From assembly GCA_021292165.1 (NCBI GenBank), contig CM037878.1, positions 290,580,971 to 290,644,970 on the forward strand: 64,000 nt of DNA, written 5' to 3'. Below, piece by piece: positions 10,524 through 21,990 of this stretch. The notes under the pieces are model-generated. The model had not been told where the DNA came from, ran no database searches, and worked only from the letters and a program-made list of their open reading frames with translations. The stretch is from Shinisaurus crocodilurus. Its lineage: Eukaryota > Chordata > Lepidosauria > Squamata > Shinisauridae. Positions within the stretch are counted from its first letter, which is position 1, and each line of letters begins with the position of its first letter. The translations under genes were made by a program, and so were the position numbers.

Positions 10524-11777
10524 TCTATATATATATAAAAGAAGAAGGACTGACTGACTGACTGACTGATTGACTGACTCGTTGACTGACTCATCAACGC
10601 CCAGCTCAAACCATTTAATCTAGGAACGTGAAATTTTGAAGGGACATTGCTTTTATGACGTAGACACCCACTAAGGAAGGATTTTTGGAAATTCTGAACC
10701 CTAAGGGGGTGAAAAAGGGAGGGAAATCACCCCACTCTCATATCTCCTATGGGCAAAACAACAGGGGAGCAGTTATGCAAATCAGCCTCACCTCATAATT
10801 GCTGCAGGGGCCATTGATAGGGGTGGGTATGCAAATCTCCCCAAGGTCACTTAGAATGTTCTCTAAGGGGGTGAAAAGGGAGGGAAACTTTTTAAATGAC
10901 TGAATGACTGCTGGGGGGGGGGGCATCACGTTTTGACGGATCTTGGCACGGCCCCAAACTTGGCACGGTCACCCTTCATCACCTGTAGACTCTCAGGATT
11001 AACCTGATTTTTCTTTAAGATCAGATATTTCTGTCAGAAAAGTTTTCTGCTGCCAGCACCCAGCCTAAACGTCACACTTTCAATCAGAGACACTGCATCT
11101 TGCTAGACTGGGACTCAGGAGATCCGGGTTCTAGTCCCCGCTTGGCCATGAAACTCACTGGGTGACTTTGGGCCAGTCACTGACTCTCAGCCTAACCTAC
11201 CTCACAGGGTTGTTGTGAGGATAAAATGGAGAGGAGGAGGAGGATTATGTAAGCTGCCTTGGGTTCCTTTCAGGAAAAAAGGCGGGGTATAAATATAATA
11301 AATAAATCAATCAATAAATAAGGAGACTTTGCAGGTAGCGGGGATTGACCTAAGGGAAGACTGCTTCTCACATGGGCAGTTTTACGTGGCCAGTTCCAGA
11401 GTGAGCTCACCTAAATCTCTGGTCATCCTAGCACCTGAAGGGAGAACCACTAATGTAGTTTACAAAGAAGTACTGAAATAGGGTTTTTTGGTAGGTTGCA
11501 GATGCCAAATAAGTAATTTTTAAATTTTTGGTCTGTCTCATTGTTTCTAATAACGCCACGGAAAAATTCATAGACGCATATGAGTGGAACAACTTATCTT
11601 TGTTTTGTAGCCAATACGCCCCGACTAACGTCTGCAATAAACATTGCTTATTACATTAAGACATCAACCTGTACATTATATTTCGTACAGTTTGGACAAA
11701 AAAACCTCAGGTTTCTTTGAAAAACAATTGTACCAAATCCTAAAATCCACGCGAGCGAAGCTGCGGGCAACAGCTAG
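10524..11777 (+). mobile_element. Non-autonomous Helitron, interrupted by a SINE
   Basis: The element starts TCTATATATA directly after an A and ends CTAG directly before a T, the Helitron rule. A GC-rich hairpin (gcgagc-gaa-gctgcg, about 11750-11766) lies some 8 bases before the CTAG end. The left end has a run of gactgactgactg. A SINE occupies 11096-11320, so the element proper is about 1.03 kb. No Rep/helicase frame is seen. Confidence 0.8.
11096..11320 (+). mobile_element. CORE/MIR-like SINE inside Helitron
   Basis: The only plus-strand copy in the window. It has a shortened head (ttgctagactgggactcagg), an intact B box and CORE block, and a tail ending aataaataaatcaatcaataaata. Nested in the Helitron at 10524-11777. 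Confidence 0.88.
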
Positions 11778-11779
11778 TT

Positions 11780-11924
11780 TAGTATAAAATGGACAGAAAA
11801 GAAGAACATGCATCAAAGATTCAGGAGCCCCATCTATACACGGGTAGTGTCTCTGCTGATATGGTATATCCTGGAATCTTCCCTGCAAAATTGCTGAGGG
11901 TAAAATGTTAAATCTTGCTAACAC
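11780..11924 (-). mobile_element. LINE C-terminal coding fragment (ESxxHVLLxCPFY type)
   Basis: On the minus strand the frame reads LPSAILQGRF...QRHYPC...ESLMHVLLFCPFYTKL, like the cysteine/histidine C-terminus of a non-LTR retrotransposon reverse transcriptase. The Helitron at 10524-11777 seems to have inserted at its downstream edge. The family is not assigned. Confidence 0.5.
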
Positions 11925-12075
11925 ATGAATGTTCTACGAGCTTGTGGAGCGCTGAGATTTGACATATATGGCGCCGGAAGACCATATAGAGGTATTTCCC
12001 CGCTTGCAATGGGGGAGCAGGTTCTCTTTGCTAATGAAAATAGCTCCTGCTTCCCCATAAAGTGTGTAGCTGCCT

Positions 12076-12702
12076 TTGAAAACGGTCCGGAAACTTCAGC
12101 TGATCCAAAATAGGGCAGCAAGATTATTAACCGGGACTGGCCGACGGGAACATATTATGCCAGTGCTTTCTCATCTGCACTGGCTGCCAGTCTGTTTCCG
12201 GGCCCGATTCAAAGTGCTGGTGCTAACATTTAAAGCCCTAAACGGCTTGGGGCCAGGGTATCTGAAGGATCGTCTCCTCCCATATGTACCTGCCTGGACA
12301 CTAAGATCTTCCTCAGCGATCCTTCTCCGAGAGCCCCTGCCAAAGGAAGTGAGGCAGGTGGCTACCAGGAGGAGGGCCTTTTCTGCTGTGGCACCCCGGT
12401 TATGGAATGAGCTCCCCAAAGAGGTTCGCCTGGCGCCTACTTTGTATTCTTTCCGGCGCCAGGTGAAGACCTTTCTGTTCTCCCAGGCATTTTAATCATT
12501 TTAATCTTGTAATTATTTTTAATTCCGTTATTGTACGGTAACTGCTGCTGCTAGCTCTGCTGTTTGTTTTTAATCTGTGTTTTTAAATTTTGTATTTTAT
12601 ATTGTATTTTATGATTTTAACTGTTGTGAACCGCCCAGAGAGCTTTGGCTATTGGGCGGTATAAAAATGTATTATATAAATAAATAAATAAATAAATAAA
12701 AT
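12076..12702 (+). mobile_element. L2-type LINE 3' end (long C-terminal frame)
   Basis: An open frame of about 139 codons (12076-12495) reads VRKLQLIQNRAARLLTG..., HWLPVCFRARFKVLVLTFKALNG, RAFSAVAPRLWNELP and KTFLFSQAF: the C-terminus of an L2-clade reverse transcriptase. Then gtgaaccgcccagagagc...gggcggtataaaaatg and a (taaa)n tail. 5'-truncated, not a host gene. Confidence 0.88.
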
Positions 12703-12892
12703 AGCTTATACGATACTTATTGCCCATCAATGATCAATCATTAACTGTTAAGTGAACTTTCAGCAGACACTTTGACCATGAGTAATAAAGTAATAATGTC
12801 TTACCACCCAACACTCAACATTCCTCAAGTAACGCTTGACCTTGAGTGACAGGGCATTAATTCAACATCCTTTCATATTATCCAAGCTACTT

Positions 12893-12972
12893 AACTGTTG
12901 TAAACCGCCCAGAGAGCTTTGGTTATTGGGCAATATAAAAATGTATCAAATAAATAAATAAATAAATACTTT
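12893..12972 (+). mobile_element. L2 3' tail fragment
   Basis: Only the last about 80 bp (ttgtaaaccgcccagagagc...ataaataaataaataaa), just downstream of the longer L2. Confidence 0.75.
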
Positions 12973-13150
12973 AGGGACATCGGAAGCCGCCTTATCCTGA
13001 GTCAGACCCCCACGTGATCCATCGAGCCCAGTATTGTCGACACTGGCCGGCAGCCGCAGCTCTCCCCGTGGGCTTCCAGGCAGGAGTTTTTATTCTAGCC
13101 CCACCTGGAGATGCTGAGGATTGAACCGGGGACCGTCTGCGTGCAAAGGG
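12966..13150 (-). mobile_element. tRNA-Ala-like SINE
   Basis: The minus strand contains ggttcaatcctcagc, a gtgggg-type body, and the gactcaggataaggcggc end at 12980-13000. The A-box side is replaced by a poly-T next to a 5S SINE. Confidence 0.7.
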
Positions 13151-13345
13151 TTTTTTTTTTTCATAGATTCATAGATTATAGAGTTGGAAGGAGCCTACAA
13201 GGCTATCGAGTCCAACCCCCTGCTCAATGCAGGAAACTAGAGGAGGGGTCTCCCATCCAAGTAATAACCAGGCTTGATCCTGCTTAGCTTTCCACACTCA
13301 GACAAGCTGAGCCAGCGTAAGCCACAGTCTCTGCCACTCGGTCAC
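13151..13345 (-). mobile_element. 5S-rRNA-derived SINE with CR1 tail
   Basis: Reverse copy: CR1 tail first (tcatagattcatagattatag), then the complement of gatgggagacc and aagctaagcagg, ending at about 13345. Confidence 0.85.
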
Positions 13346-13554
13346 GGCCCCTCCCTACTTGGCCAATTAGTTCTTGATGTCCTCTGTCCAGAATTCACTG
13401 TGGACTTGCCTGTGTTTATGTGTGACTTCTCTTTCATGTAATCTCTATTCTTGCTTGTTTACACCTCCGCATTCTTAATTTTGTATCATTAAGCATTTTC
13501 CCTGTGGTTCTTCATTTGGCGTTTTATAGAAAGACGTCTCGTATCGTTTTTGAG

Positions 13555-13940
13555 AGGGGTAGTGTCGTGCCTCTAGTAGGTCAGACGGAGACCAGCCGGG
13601 CCGGAGTGTGTTTGGGGCGGTGGAGTCAGGCTAAGTGCGGCCTGACCCGGCTGGGCAGCCTTAGCAGTCAGCGCCTGCTTGAAAGGCAGGTCCCAAACAC
13701 ACGCAGATGCTGGAAGCAATGGTTTGCTAATACAGCTACAGCCGGACGCTCCTGACATTCCCGACCTCAGACTTCTGTACCTTTGATCCTCGGAACGACC
13801 CTGGCTACGCCTGTGCCTGATCCCTAACTGGTTTGTGTTTGCTCTGTTTTGGACTGATATATTTTGGCTTCGACACTCGGACGGTGATAACGACCACGCC
13901 TTATCTTGAAACTGGACGGATTTACGAATGGTGGGTTAGT
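13555..13940. other. Unclassified GC-moderate repeat-like block
   Basis: Blocks such as ctgacattcccgacctcag, ctttgatcctcggaacgac and ccctggctacgcctgtgcc have the style of LTR-retrotransposon or LINE 5' sequence, but no terminal repeats or coding motifs were recognised. Confidence 0.25.
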
Positions 13941-14045
13941 AATCTCTCAGCAGCGTTCCCAGCAATTCCAGTGCAGCTAAAATCAGCCATTTCCTAGAGG
14001 TGTGTCAGTCAGTAGCATATAACCATCATGACTTTTTTATTTTTA

Positions 14046-14148
14046 AGGTGCATCCTATGCACATTGAGACAGAAAAAAGTCCTACAGCATGGGCATGCTG
14101 GGAGTTGAAGGACATTTTTCTTTCTAAACAGGCACAGGATTGTGCCCT
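14046..14148. mobile_element. Foldback MITE (family B), degraded
   Basis: Ends aggtgcatcctatgcac and the complement of ggcacaggattgtgccc, flanked by TA; the core is partly deleted (cctacagcatgggcatgctgg). Confidence 0.65.
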
Positions 14149-14885
14149 TAGATAGTAAAATAGTGCTATTTCACTCTAAACATGAAATAATAATGCAAGG
14201 AAATCAGTCATGAAGTCAGTAATTACATGTAAGTAAACATGTCAGAAGGGTGTTGACCACGGGGAAGGGTGGTGTTGGATAATATAATAGTGCTATATAT
14301 TAAAATGGAACTTGCATTTTAAATTCTGTTTCCAGCGAATTGTGGAAAAGCAGTATTTTGGCAGCACGAACGGGCTCTGTTCAAGAAATAACCACTGAGT
14401 TAAATGCAGATTGGGATGCTTTTTACTATTGGCCAGTTCTTTCTGCTTCTCTGAGCCCACTGAGGTTGAGAAAAAGCCGTCTGGAGCGGGTGGGACAGAC
14501 ACCACTGCCTTGTGAACTGTGCTGATGGGAGGGAGAGGAAATACCAGGAGTGGATTTTTCTTTTCTTTTCAGAGGGGAAAGGTCACGATGGCCTTCAGCC
14601 CTTGTACTGCAGCCCTGGGCTAAGCATGTGCTCAGAGACAACCTGCTCCTTGAGTCGAAGGTGTAGGGGGAGGCCTACGGTTGTTGAGTGATGAGTGAGT
14701 GGGTGGCCCATATTCCGGGATTCAGTTCTGCTATTTAAAATGAGGCTGCTGGGGCGGCTTGTGCGACTTGGTACAAACTGAGTCTGGGTGGGTGGAGAGA
14801 GGGAAGAAAAGAGGACAGCTTGCTCAAGAACAAGGAAGAATGCGGGAGAGTCAGGGTAAAGAACTGGTTTTTGGGAGGGCAGGAG

Positions 14886-15440
14886 AGTTGGGTCATAGAA
14901 TCATAGAATCATAGAAAAGTAGAGTTGGAAGGGGCCTACAAGGCCATCGAGTCCAACCCCCTGCTCAGTGCAGGAATCCAGGTCAAAGCATCCCCGACAG
15001 ATGTCTGTCCAGCTGCACCTTGAATGCCTCCAGAGTGGGAGAGCCCACGACCTCCCTAGGTAGTTGATTCCATTGTCTTCTTGCTCTGACAGTCAGGAAA
15101 TTTTTCCTGATGTTTAGGTGGAATCTGGGTTCCTGTAACTTGAGCCCATTATTCCGTGTCCTGCAAACTGGGATGATCGAGAAGAGATCTTTGCCCTCCT
15201 CTGTGACATCCCTTCAAGTACTGGAAGAGTGTGATCATATCTCCCCTCAGTCTCCTCTTCTGAAGGCTAAACATGCCCAGTTCTTTCAGTCTCTCCTCAT
15301 AGGGCCTTGTTTCCAGTCCCTTTATCATCCTTGTTGCCCTCCTCTGAACCCTCTCCAGTTTGTCTACGTCCTTCTTAAAGTGTGGTGCCCAGAACTGGAC
15401 GCAGTACTCAAGATGAGGCCTAACCAGTGCTGAGTAAAGG
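14886..15440 (-). mobile_element. CR1 LINE 3' end (left arm of head-to-head pair)
   Basis: The minus strand reads the CR1 C-terminal coding frame ([27 protein letters not shown] type) and ends in tandem attctatg octamers at 14886-14910, the CR1 3' signature. 5'-truncated at about 15440, where a second CR1 begins in the opposite direction. Confidence 0.88.
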
Positions 15441-15448
15441 GGTCGTCA

Positions 15449-15965
15449 TGTGTCCAGTTCTGGGCACCACACTTTAAGAAGAATACAGACAAACTGGAGA
15501 GAGGGTTCAGAGGAGGGCAACAAGGATGATAAAGGGACTGGAAACAAGGCCCCATGAGGAGAGACTGAAGGAACTGGGCATGTTTAGCCTTCAGAAGAGG
15601 AGACTGCGGGGAGATATGAATATGATGGCACTCTTCAAGTACTTGAAGGGATGTCACACAGAGGAGGGCCAGGATCTCTTCCCGGCCATCCCAGAGTGCA
15701 GAACACGGAATAATGGGGTTACAGGAAGCCAGATTCTGCCCGGACATCAGGAAAAAATTCCTGACTGTCCGCACAATAAGACAATGGAATCAACTACCCA
15801 GGGAGGTGGTGGGCTCTCCCACTCTGGAGGCATTCAAGGTGCGGCTGGACAGACATCTGTCAGGGATGCTTTGACCTGGATTCCTGCATTGAGCAGGGGG
15901 TTGGACTCGATGGCCTTGTAGGCCCCTTCCAACTCTACTTTTCTATGATTCTACGATTCTATGCA
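15449..15965 (+). mobile_element. CR1 LINE 3' end (right arm of head-to-head pair)
   Basis: Inverse of the neighbouring CR1 over about 515 bp, ending in ctatgattctacgattctatg. The frame is open for a long stretch ([17 protein letters not shown], then [16 protein letters not shown]), so the copy is not old. It begins at gtgtccagttctgggc, close to the truncation point of the left arm. Confidence 0.88.
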
Positions 15966-16477
15966 TGGAGGGGAGCAGAACGTACGTGTTCTCTGGCCAT
16001 CATTTGCTGGCGACCAAGGCAGGATCAGTGCTTATTTTCTGAGGCTTTCATCTGTGCAGGAGATACACCCTCACTCTGTATGCCCTGCTTCTTAATTCTG
16101 TTTGGGGAAGGGAGAGGCTGCAGAGTCATAGTGGCAAGTGAAAGGCACTCTGCATGTGGTCAGATGCATGCTGTTCCTTTTAGCCTAAATATGTGGGGGA
16201 AAGGGGCGGCTGAAGTTTCCCAAGTGGTGGGGGTGCAAGCACTCTGCGTATGCTTGGGGGATGGAAAAGACAGAGAGGTGGCATCACACAGGTGTACTGA
16301 TGGGGAATTTGAGGCACGAGGAATACCAAGGGAGAAAGGGCTGGAGTCATTGGAGGGAATCTGAGACCTTTGGATGGGGGGGGGCGGAGCAGGAGGGGCG
16401 AAGGTCTTGCATGGTAAGGCGCGTATTGGGACGCGGCTCTGGGCGGCTTTCCAGGTACGAACGTCAGAAGAGCCCTG

Positions 16478-17165
16478 GAGCTGCATCAGGCCAAAGGTCG
16501 AACTCTAGTCCAGCATTCTGTTCCACAGTGGCTAACCACGTGCCCCAAAGGGGACCCATAAGTAGGACAGGAGGCCAACAGCACCCTCCCACCCATGTTC
16601 AAGTAGGCCGCTCAACAAGGTCTGCCACGGACGGCCTTCTCCTTATCCCATCAGCCAGAGCAGCCAGGCTGGTGGGGACTAGGAAGAGGGCCTTCTCTGT
16701 GGCGGCCCCCACATTATGGAACTCCCTCCCGAGTGACCTTCGCCATGCCCCCTCCGTGATGAGCTTCCGCCGTGCATTAAAAACATGGCTGTTCAGGCGG
16801 GAATATGGGGTGGGTTAGGTTTTTAATAAGGATTTTTTATATTGTTTTAATCATTATATTTTATTGTGTTGTTTTGCTGTATTTTAATTGTACATCGCCC
16901 AGGGTGGCCGGGTGACCGGCCAGATGGGCGATTGATAAATATAATAAATAAATAAATAAATAAACTGGTGTACGTAGGCATACTGCCTCTGATCCTGCAG
17001 GTAAGATAGAGCCACCGGGACTGGGAGCCATTGAGGGCCATGAGTTTGTCCAGTCCCCTTTTAAAGCCCTCCAAACTGGTGGCCATCACTGCATCTTGTG
17101 GTAGCCAATTCCATAGTTTCAGTACATGCTGTGCTGAATCAGTCCTTTTTCTCTGTCCTGATAAG
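16478..17165 (+). mobile_element. CR1-like repeat split by an L2
   Basis: The left part (16478-16600) has the gccaaaggtcgaactctagtccagc block; the right part (16963-17165) resumes at actggtgtacgtaggc and runs through ggccatcactgcatcttgtgg. An L2 3' end lies between. Confidence 0.65.
16601..16962 (+). mobile_element. L2-type LINE 3' end nested in CR1-like repeat
   Basis: Frame ARLVGTRKRAFSVAAPTLWN, SLPSDLRHAPSVMSFRRALK, TWLFRREYGVG stop, then the same 3' UTR as the 6360 copy and an (aaat)n tail. These two belong to one L2 subfamily. Confidence 0.85.
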
Positions 17166-18217
17166 GATGAGGCGTTTGTGCTGCAGTAGTTAGATTTGAT
17201 TCTGTTATTGCTCTTTGGGTGTGGTTTTAAATCGTTTGTTTTCCAATTTCTAAAACAGATTACAAGCCACTTTTAGCTGTTGGAAAACTGGGGTTAGTAG
17301 AAAATAAATGTTTTAAGGAAACAATTAGAGCTTTTCTAGATGAGGTTGTTAATGGCTGTATCTACTTTCGGTTTCATCGCAGAATTAAGATCCGAGCTCT
17401 ACACAAATAACTTTTCCCTTCCTGCTTTTCTGCTACATAACCTCTAGGTGGGGCACTGTGCTATAGAGGAATAGTGCAAATACACAAGTAGGAAACCACC
17501 ATTTCTTTTGCTGTCAGAAATAATACCTCATTTCCCCCACTCTTAACCCCTTCGCCCACACCAGGAAAATGGTTGTCTTAAAAAACAAGTGAAACTGGAA
17601 GATCACGATGTTGTTTAAAGAACCTGTAAACAACCATGAGAAAGGAATCATGAGCGCACAATAAATACCTTGTGTAGAAAAGCTCAAACTAAATATAAGA
17701 GGGAATTGCAGAATTCCAAGCTTGTGATCACTGGTGTCTTTGGCACAGTCAGGTGTGTCTTTTGCAGACTGGTGGAAACATTCTCCTCAGCTGTAAGACT
17801 GGTGGAAAAAGCTAGGAACGCGACAGATGGCTACTTCAGATGTGGTTTTGCTGCAGTTCAACTTCAGTTAAGCAGCATTATTTCTATGTTTGCATAAATA
17901 TAGATGCTGGAGGAGCAGGATCTGACCAGCGCTGACTGAATTGGCTACATTCCTCTCCTGTGGACTTTGGATGGGTCCCAGTGGCTAATCTGGACTTTCC
18001 CAGGCTTCTAAGCATCCCCCTATTATGAGTGCCAAGTTTCAGATGTGTACGTTTCGTGGTCGGTGCCATAGCACTGAAAGGCAGGCACACATTGGCTGGG
18101 TTCGCACGACACGCTAAACCCCTCAGTAGGTTAAGCGCTGCTGCAGTGTGGGGTGTAACTGAGCCCTGCTGTGCCATGACTTGCGGTAGGGTTAAGGAAA
18201 CCCTGGTAGGTCTCGCG

Positions 18218-18352
18218 CAGTGTTCTCCAACCTTGGGTCCCCAGATGTCTTTGGCCTACAACTCCCAGCATGCCCCAGCCAGCTACGCTGGCTGGGGCAT
18301 GCTGGGAGTTGTAGGCCAAAGACATCTGGGGACCCAAGGTTGGAGAACACTG
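18218..18352. mobile_element. Foldback hAT MITE (family A)
   Basis: 135-bp near-perfect palindrome; flanking 8-mers gtctcgcg / gtctagcg (7 of 8, TA in the right copy). Sits at the left border of the GC-rich inverted repeat and separates pieces of a gttcgcacgacacgctaa-type repeat. Confidence 0.9.
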
Positions 18353-18599
18353 GTCTAGCGTGTTGCCGGAACGCGGACGGCACGCTAATCTACCTGCAAG
18401 CCAAAAAGGCACTGAGTCCCTTGGCCAGAGCGGCAAAGAAGGGCTGCCGCTCTGGGCAAGGGGCCCTGGCTGATGACAGCCGGCCAAGCGGCACTTGGCT
18501 TGATGTCATCGTCTTCCCCCCCGCGCTCCTGCCGATGTCCTGCTGCATTGGCAGGAGTGTGCGGGGAAGCCTCCGGGGCCCGCCACTGCTGCGTGTCCC

Positions 18600-19370
18600 C
18601 CTCCCCACCACCACCACCCGCTGCCTCTCCGCTTCGCCGCCGCGCACCTCATCCTCCTCGCCAGGGCTGGGCAAGGAGGAGCCGCAGCCAGTTTTAAAAC
18701 AGGGCCAGTTTTAACCCAGCCTTGCGAGGGACCACCGACGCGGCAGCGGCTCGCCCTCCTCCTCCCGTGAGAAAAGGGGGGCGGACTAGGGAGGGGAAGC
18801 TGGCGATCCGCTGCGGCTTCAGCATCAGTGTCCGCGTTGGGGCCGAGGTGTAGCGGTGTAGCTGCCTGTCCAAGGTCCTCCCCGTGCCTCCTTCCCCTCC
18901 TGTCTGCCACGCCGATCGACCCGCTGGGGTATCGGCGTGGCAGGCGGGAGGGAAAGGAAGCTCCCCCTCTCTCGCTCCCCCTCCTGCTGGGTCGTGGCAC
19001 CCGCGGGCACCACAACCCAGCAGGGGCGGGAGGGGGATTCTCTCTGCCACGGCGCGCGGGCCTGGCAGGGAGAACAAGGCTCCTCCCTTGCGGCTGCCGC
19101 CGACACGCTCCTCGGCAAGGGCGGGTTTAACCCAGCCTTGCGAGGGACCGCCGCAGCATTGCCAGCTCCCCCTCCCGGGTTCGCCCCCTTTTCTTGTGGG
19201 AGGAGGGCGAGCCGCCACCGCGTTGGAGGTCCCTGGCAAGGCTGGGATAACCTGGCCGTGTGAGGACCACCGCAGTGGCTCCTGCTTGCCCAGCCACGGT
19301 GAGGAGGGTGAGGCACGTGGCGGCGACCTGGGGTGGGGGGAGCAAGTGGGGGGCAGCTGGGGGAGGCGCA
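18600..19370. repeat. CpG-rich imperfect inverted repeat
   Basis: Blocks mirror each other about a centre near 18985: the cacctcatcctcctcgcc block near 18645 with its complement near 19305; gggctgggcaaggaggagcc near 18664 with its complement near 19285; aacccagccttgcgaggg near 18714 with its complement near 19235. Local hairpins include ctgccacgccgat / atcggcgtggcag near 18905-18945. Long frames on both strands are by-products of high GC. It may be a foldback element or a CpG island built on one. Confidence 0.6.
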
Positions 19371-19544
19371 TTGCCCTTGTTCAGTGGGGACGCGACCGAT
19401 TGGCCCTTCTCGCCAGCTGCCCTCCCCGTTCGTCTCCGCTCAGTGCCCCCACGGTGTCCCCTGGGATTCCGACCAGAGGACTGAGGGGCGGGGCGGCACC
19501 TCCAGACCGTGGTCGGGCACAGCCAGGGCCTGGGACAACTTTAA

Positions 19545-19578
19545 ACCCACAGAGATTTCAGAACCTCTGTGGGTTTCA
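19545..19578. repeat. Small perfect hairpin
   Basis: aaacccacagag and ctctgtgggttt form a 12-bp stem around a 10-nt loop. No U-tract or known RNA context. Significance unknown. Confidence 0.5.
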
Positions 19579-19712
19579 AGTGATGTGCGAGCCCGCCCCT
19601 TTCGCCTTTTATTGTGATAGATGCCACTTTAAAAAAGAAGGAGCCTTTTAAAAGCTTTGTGAACCTGCCTGGAGCCGTTTGAGGCAAAGGGTGGTATAAA
19701 AATGCTTTAAAC

Positions 19713-20012
19713 CTGGGGTGCAGAACCGCAGGCTCAGGAGCAAAATGCGACCCGCGGGGATCTCCCGGATGGCCCCACCCCGTGTCCCTCAGCTGCAAAT
19801 GGTTTCATGCAGTCCCCCCCACCCCATTCTAAGAGGCCGAAATGCCTGTCCCAAGGCAAAGTTAGTGGCAGTCAGAGCGTTAAGCTAAGGCCGGCTGGTA
19901 CTTCGGCCCCGCCCCTTTCACCTTTGGCCCCGCCCACCACTGGGATGTGGCCCCCGGGGCCTGCTCTGAAGTAGAATGTGGCCCTCGGGCTGAAGGAGGT
20001 TCAACACCCTTG
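19713..20012. mobile_element. Probable short hAT element
   Basis: The ends (ctggggtgcagaacc and the complement of ggttcaacacccttg) are imperfect terminal repeats. The flanking 8-mers ctttaaac / ctttatcc match at 6 of 8. The interior has ggcccc-rich subterminal blocks on both sides. Older than the other hAT copies. Confidence 0.5.
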
Positions 20013-20019
20013 CTTTATC

Positions 20020-21720
20020 CCAACCAACCTTGGGACTGTACTTCAGTGATGGGACTTAAGAAATTTGCACAGAATTCTCGTCATCTTCAAAGATGACCCT
20101 ACAGTTCCTAGGGTTCCCCAGTGTATATGTGTGTGTGTGTTTGGGGGTGGATGGGTGAGGCCACAGCCAACGAAGCTGGTTCAGGGCTGCACCATAGACA
20201 TGTGCTTAGAGTTGTGCTTGCCCAGAAGTGTCAGCATTGGTACTTGGTGCAGAATTCATCTTCCTGAGGGTTTCTGAGTCCATTTTTTTAAAAAGTGGAT
20301 TGTAACCATTATGGCTAAAAAATTAGGCTAGGAGATTAACGGGCCATGTGCAAGCCTCTGAGGCCGTCTCGGAGATGGCCCTGAGGCTAAGCACAATTCC
20401 TGATGATCAGAGACGCGGTTTTAGTTGCCTTGCGTTCGTCAGTGGAAGCTACTTTAAAAACAAAGAAAAAGTGGGGGGCAGAGATTCTTAGGATGCTGAA
20501 TTTGCGCCCATTATGTTTTGTGGTAGATGCAGGCAAAACACCTGTGTAATCCAACTGCTGCTTAAAGTGTGAACATGCAGCGAGAGACGGGTGGGCTAGC
20601 CAGAAACCAAGGGTGCAGGATCCAGCCGGGTGTTCCCATTGAAACGGGCAGCTCCGGCTGATATCTGTAAGGCTTGTGCCGGAGTCCTTCCCACTGGACT
20701 GTGCCCCAAATCATTGCCGGGGTCAAAGGGAGCACACTTGGGTTACTGTTTAATGGCAGTTTCTTGTAAGCAATGACTTGGACTGTACCCTTCTCATAGT
20801 TCCCACATCCTACCTACGGTAAGTCTTCCTGATCTGACTGGGTACTTTTGTCAATCATTAAAAGGTCCTTCTATCTTTCAGGGACCTTAAGAGACAAATG
20901 CTTATGCATTGGCCTTCCTGCTATAAACAGAGCTAATTGCAAAACGTTCTCTGCACAATTTTAATGTGTGTGTGTCTGTCTCTGCAAGTTCCTCATCTGT
21001 GGTTTCAGCAATTGGAAAGGTCTCGTAAGCAGAAACTCCCCAGCTACTAACAGAAGTACAGAAGACTTGAGAAAAGGGTACAGGGATTGCACAGCTCACA
21101 CACTAACTAGTCTGTGCCGACGGCGGAGGCGAAACTGAGAGGTTGGTGCTGGACCTTTTGTCAATTTTAAAATCTGTTTTAATAATATATTTGAGTGTGC
21201 TGCTCTGGGGTTTGAAGGAAGTGGCGGGTGGGCTATCTTGACCCTTCTCTTCAATGTAGGATTCCCCCCATGGCTGTTAGAGCTAGGATGATCTCTGCAT
21301 CGGAAAATATGTAAAAGAGAACAAACAGGCAATGGGCGTGAATGCCTCTTTGAGCGCTGTGGCTTTCGGCAGCTTTTCAAGGCATCTCCTGCGATTCTTG
21401 TTCTGGAGCCTCAGTTTTGGCCGGGGAGATGTGGATAATATTGCTCATTGTGGCTGTCTTTGCTTCCCGTGAAAGTCGTTGGATTTTTGTCACCGAAGCA
21501 GAAACCTCTGAATTGGCCTCAGCGTTGTGTTTCAGATGAAGTTTGTTGCAGCTCCTAATTTTGTCGTGCAAGGCCAAGGAAGAGTGCCCCGTTGCCTGTG
21601 ATCTTGGGTGCTTTTTTTTCCTTCTGGGGACTGTCACAAATAGGGAGAGGATGTTGGGGAACGTGGAGCTGGGAGTCTTGGAAAATTGACCTTTTGGGAG
21701 ACAGTGAATTTTCTTCCCCA
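20020..21720. other. No gene or repeat recognised
   Basis: Unique-looking sequence. The minus-strand frames at 21096-21727 are short, low in recognisable motifs and not called as exons. Confidence 0.4.
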
Positions 21721-21727
21721 GATACAT

Positions 21728-21990
21728 TTTATTTATTTATATATATATTTATTTATTATATTTATACCCCGCCTTTTTTCCTGCAAGGAACCCAAGGCAA
21801 CTTACCTACATAATCCTCCTCCTCCTCCTCCTCTCCATGTTATCCTCACAACAACCCTGTGAGGTAGCTTAGGTTGAGAGTCAGTGACTGGCCCAAAGTC
21901 ACCCAGTGAGTTTCATGGCCGAGCGGGGACTAGAACCAACCCGGATCTCCCGAGTCCCAGTCCAGCACTCTCACCATTACGCCACACTTG
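21728..21990 (-). mobile_element. CORE/MIR-like SINE
   Basis: Full-length minus-strand copy; tail at 21728-21775, head at 21965-21990 (caccattacgccacacttgg). Confidence 0.87.

Noticed and set aside
12076..12495. 139-residue frame with conserved motifs
   Set aside because: It is the C-terminus of an L2-type reverse transcriptase followed by the L2 3' UTR, not a host gene.
16261..16818. 185-residue plus-strand frame
   Set aside because: It is chimeric: unrelated sequence reading through a CR1-like repeat into an L2 C-terminus.
18694..19651. Long frames of 225-255 residues on both strands
   Set aside because: They overlap on both strands inside a CpG-rich inverted repeat with few stop codons by composition, and show no domain or splice support.
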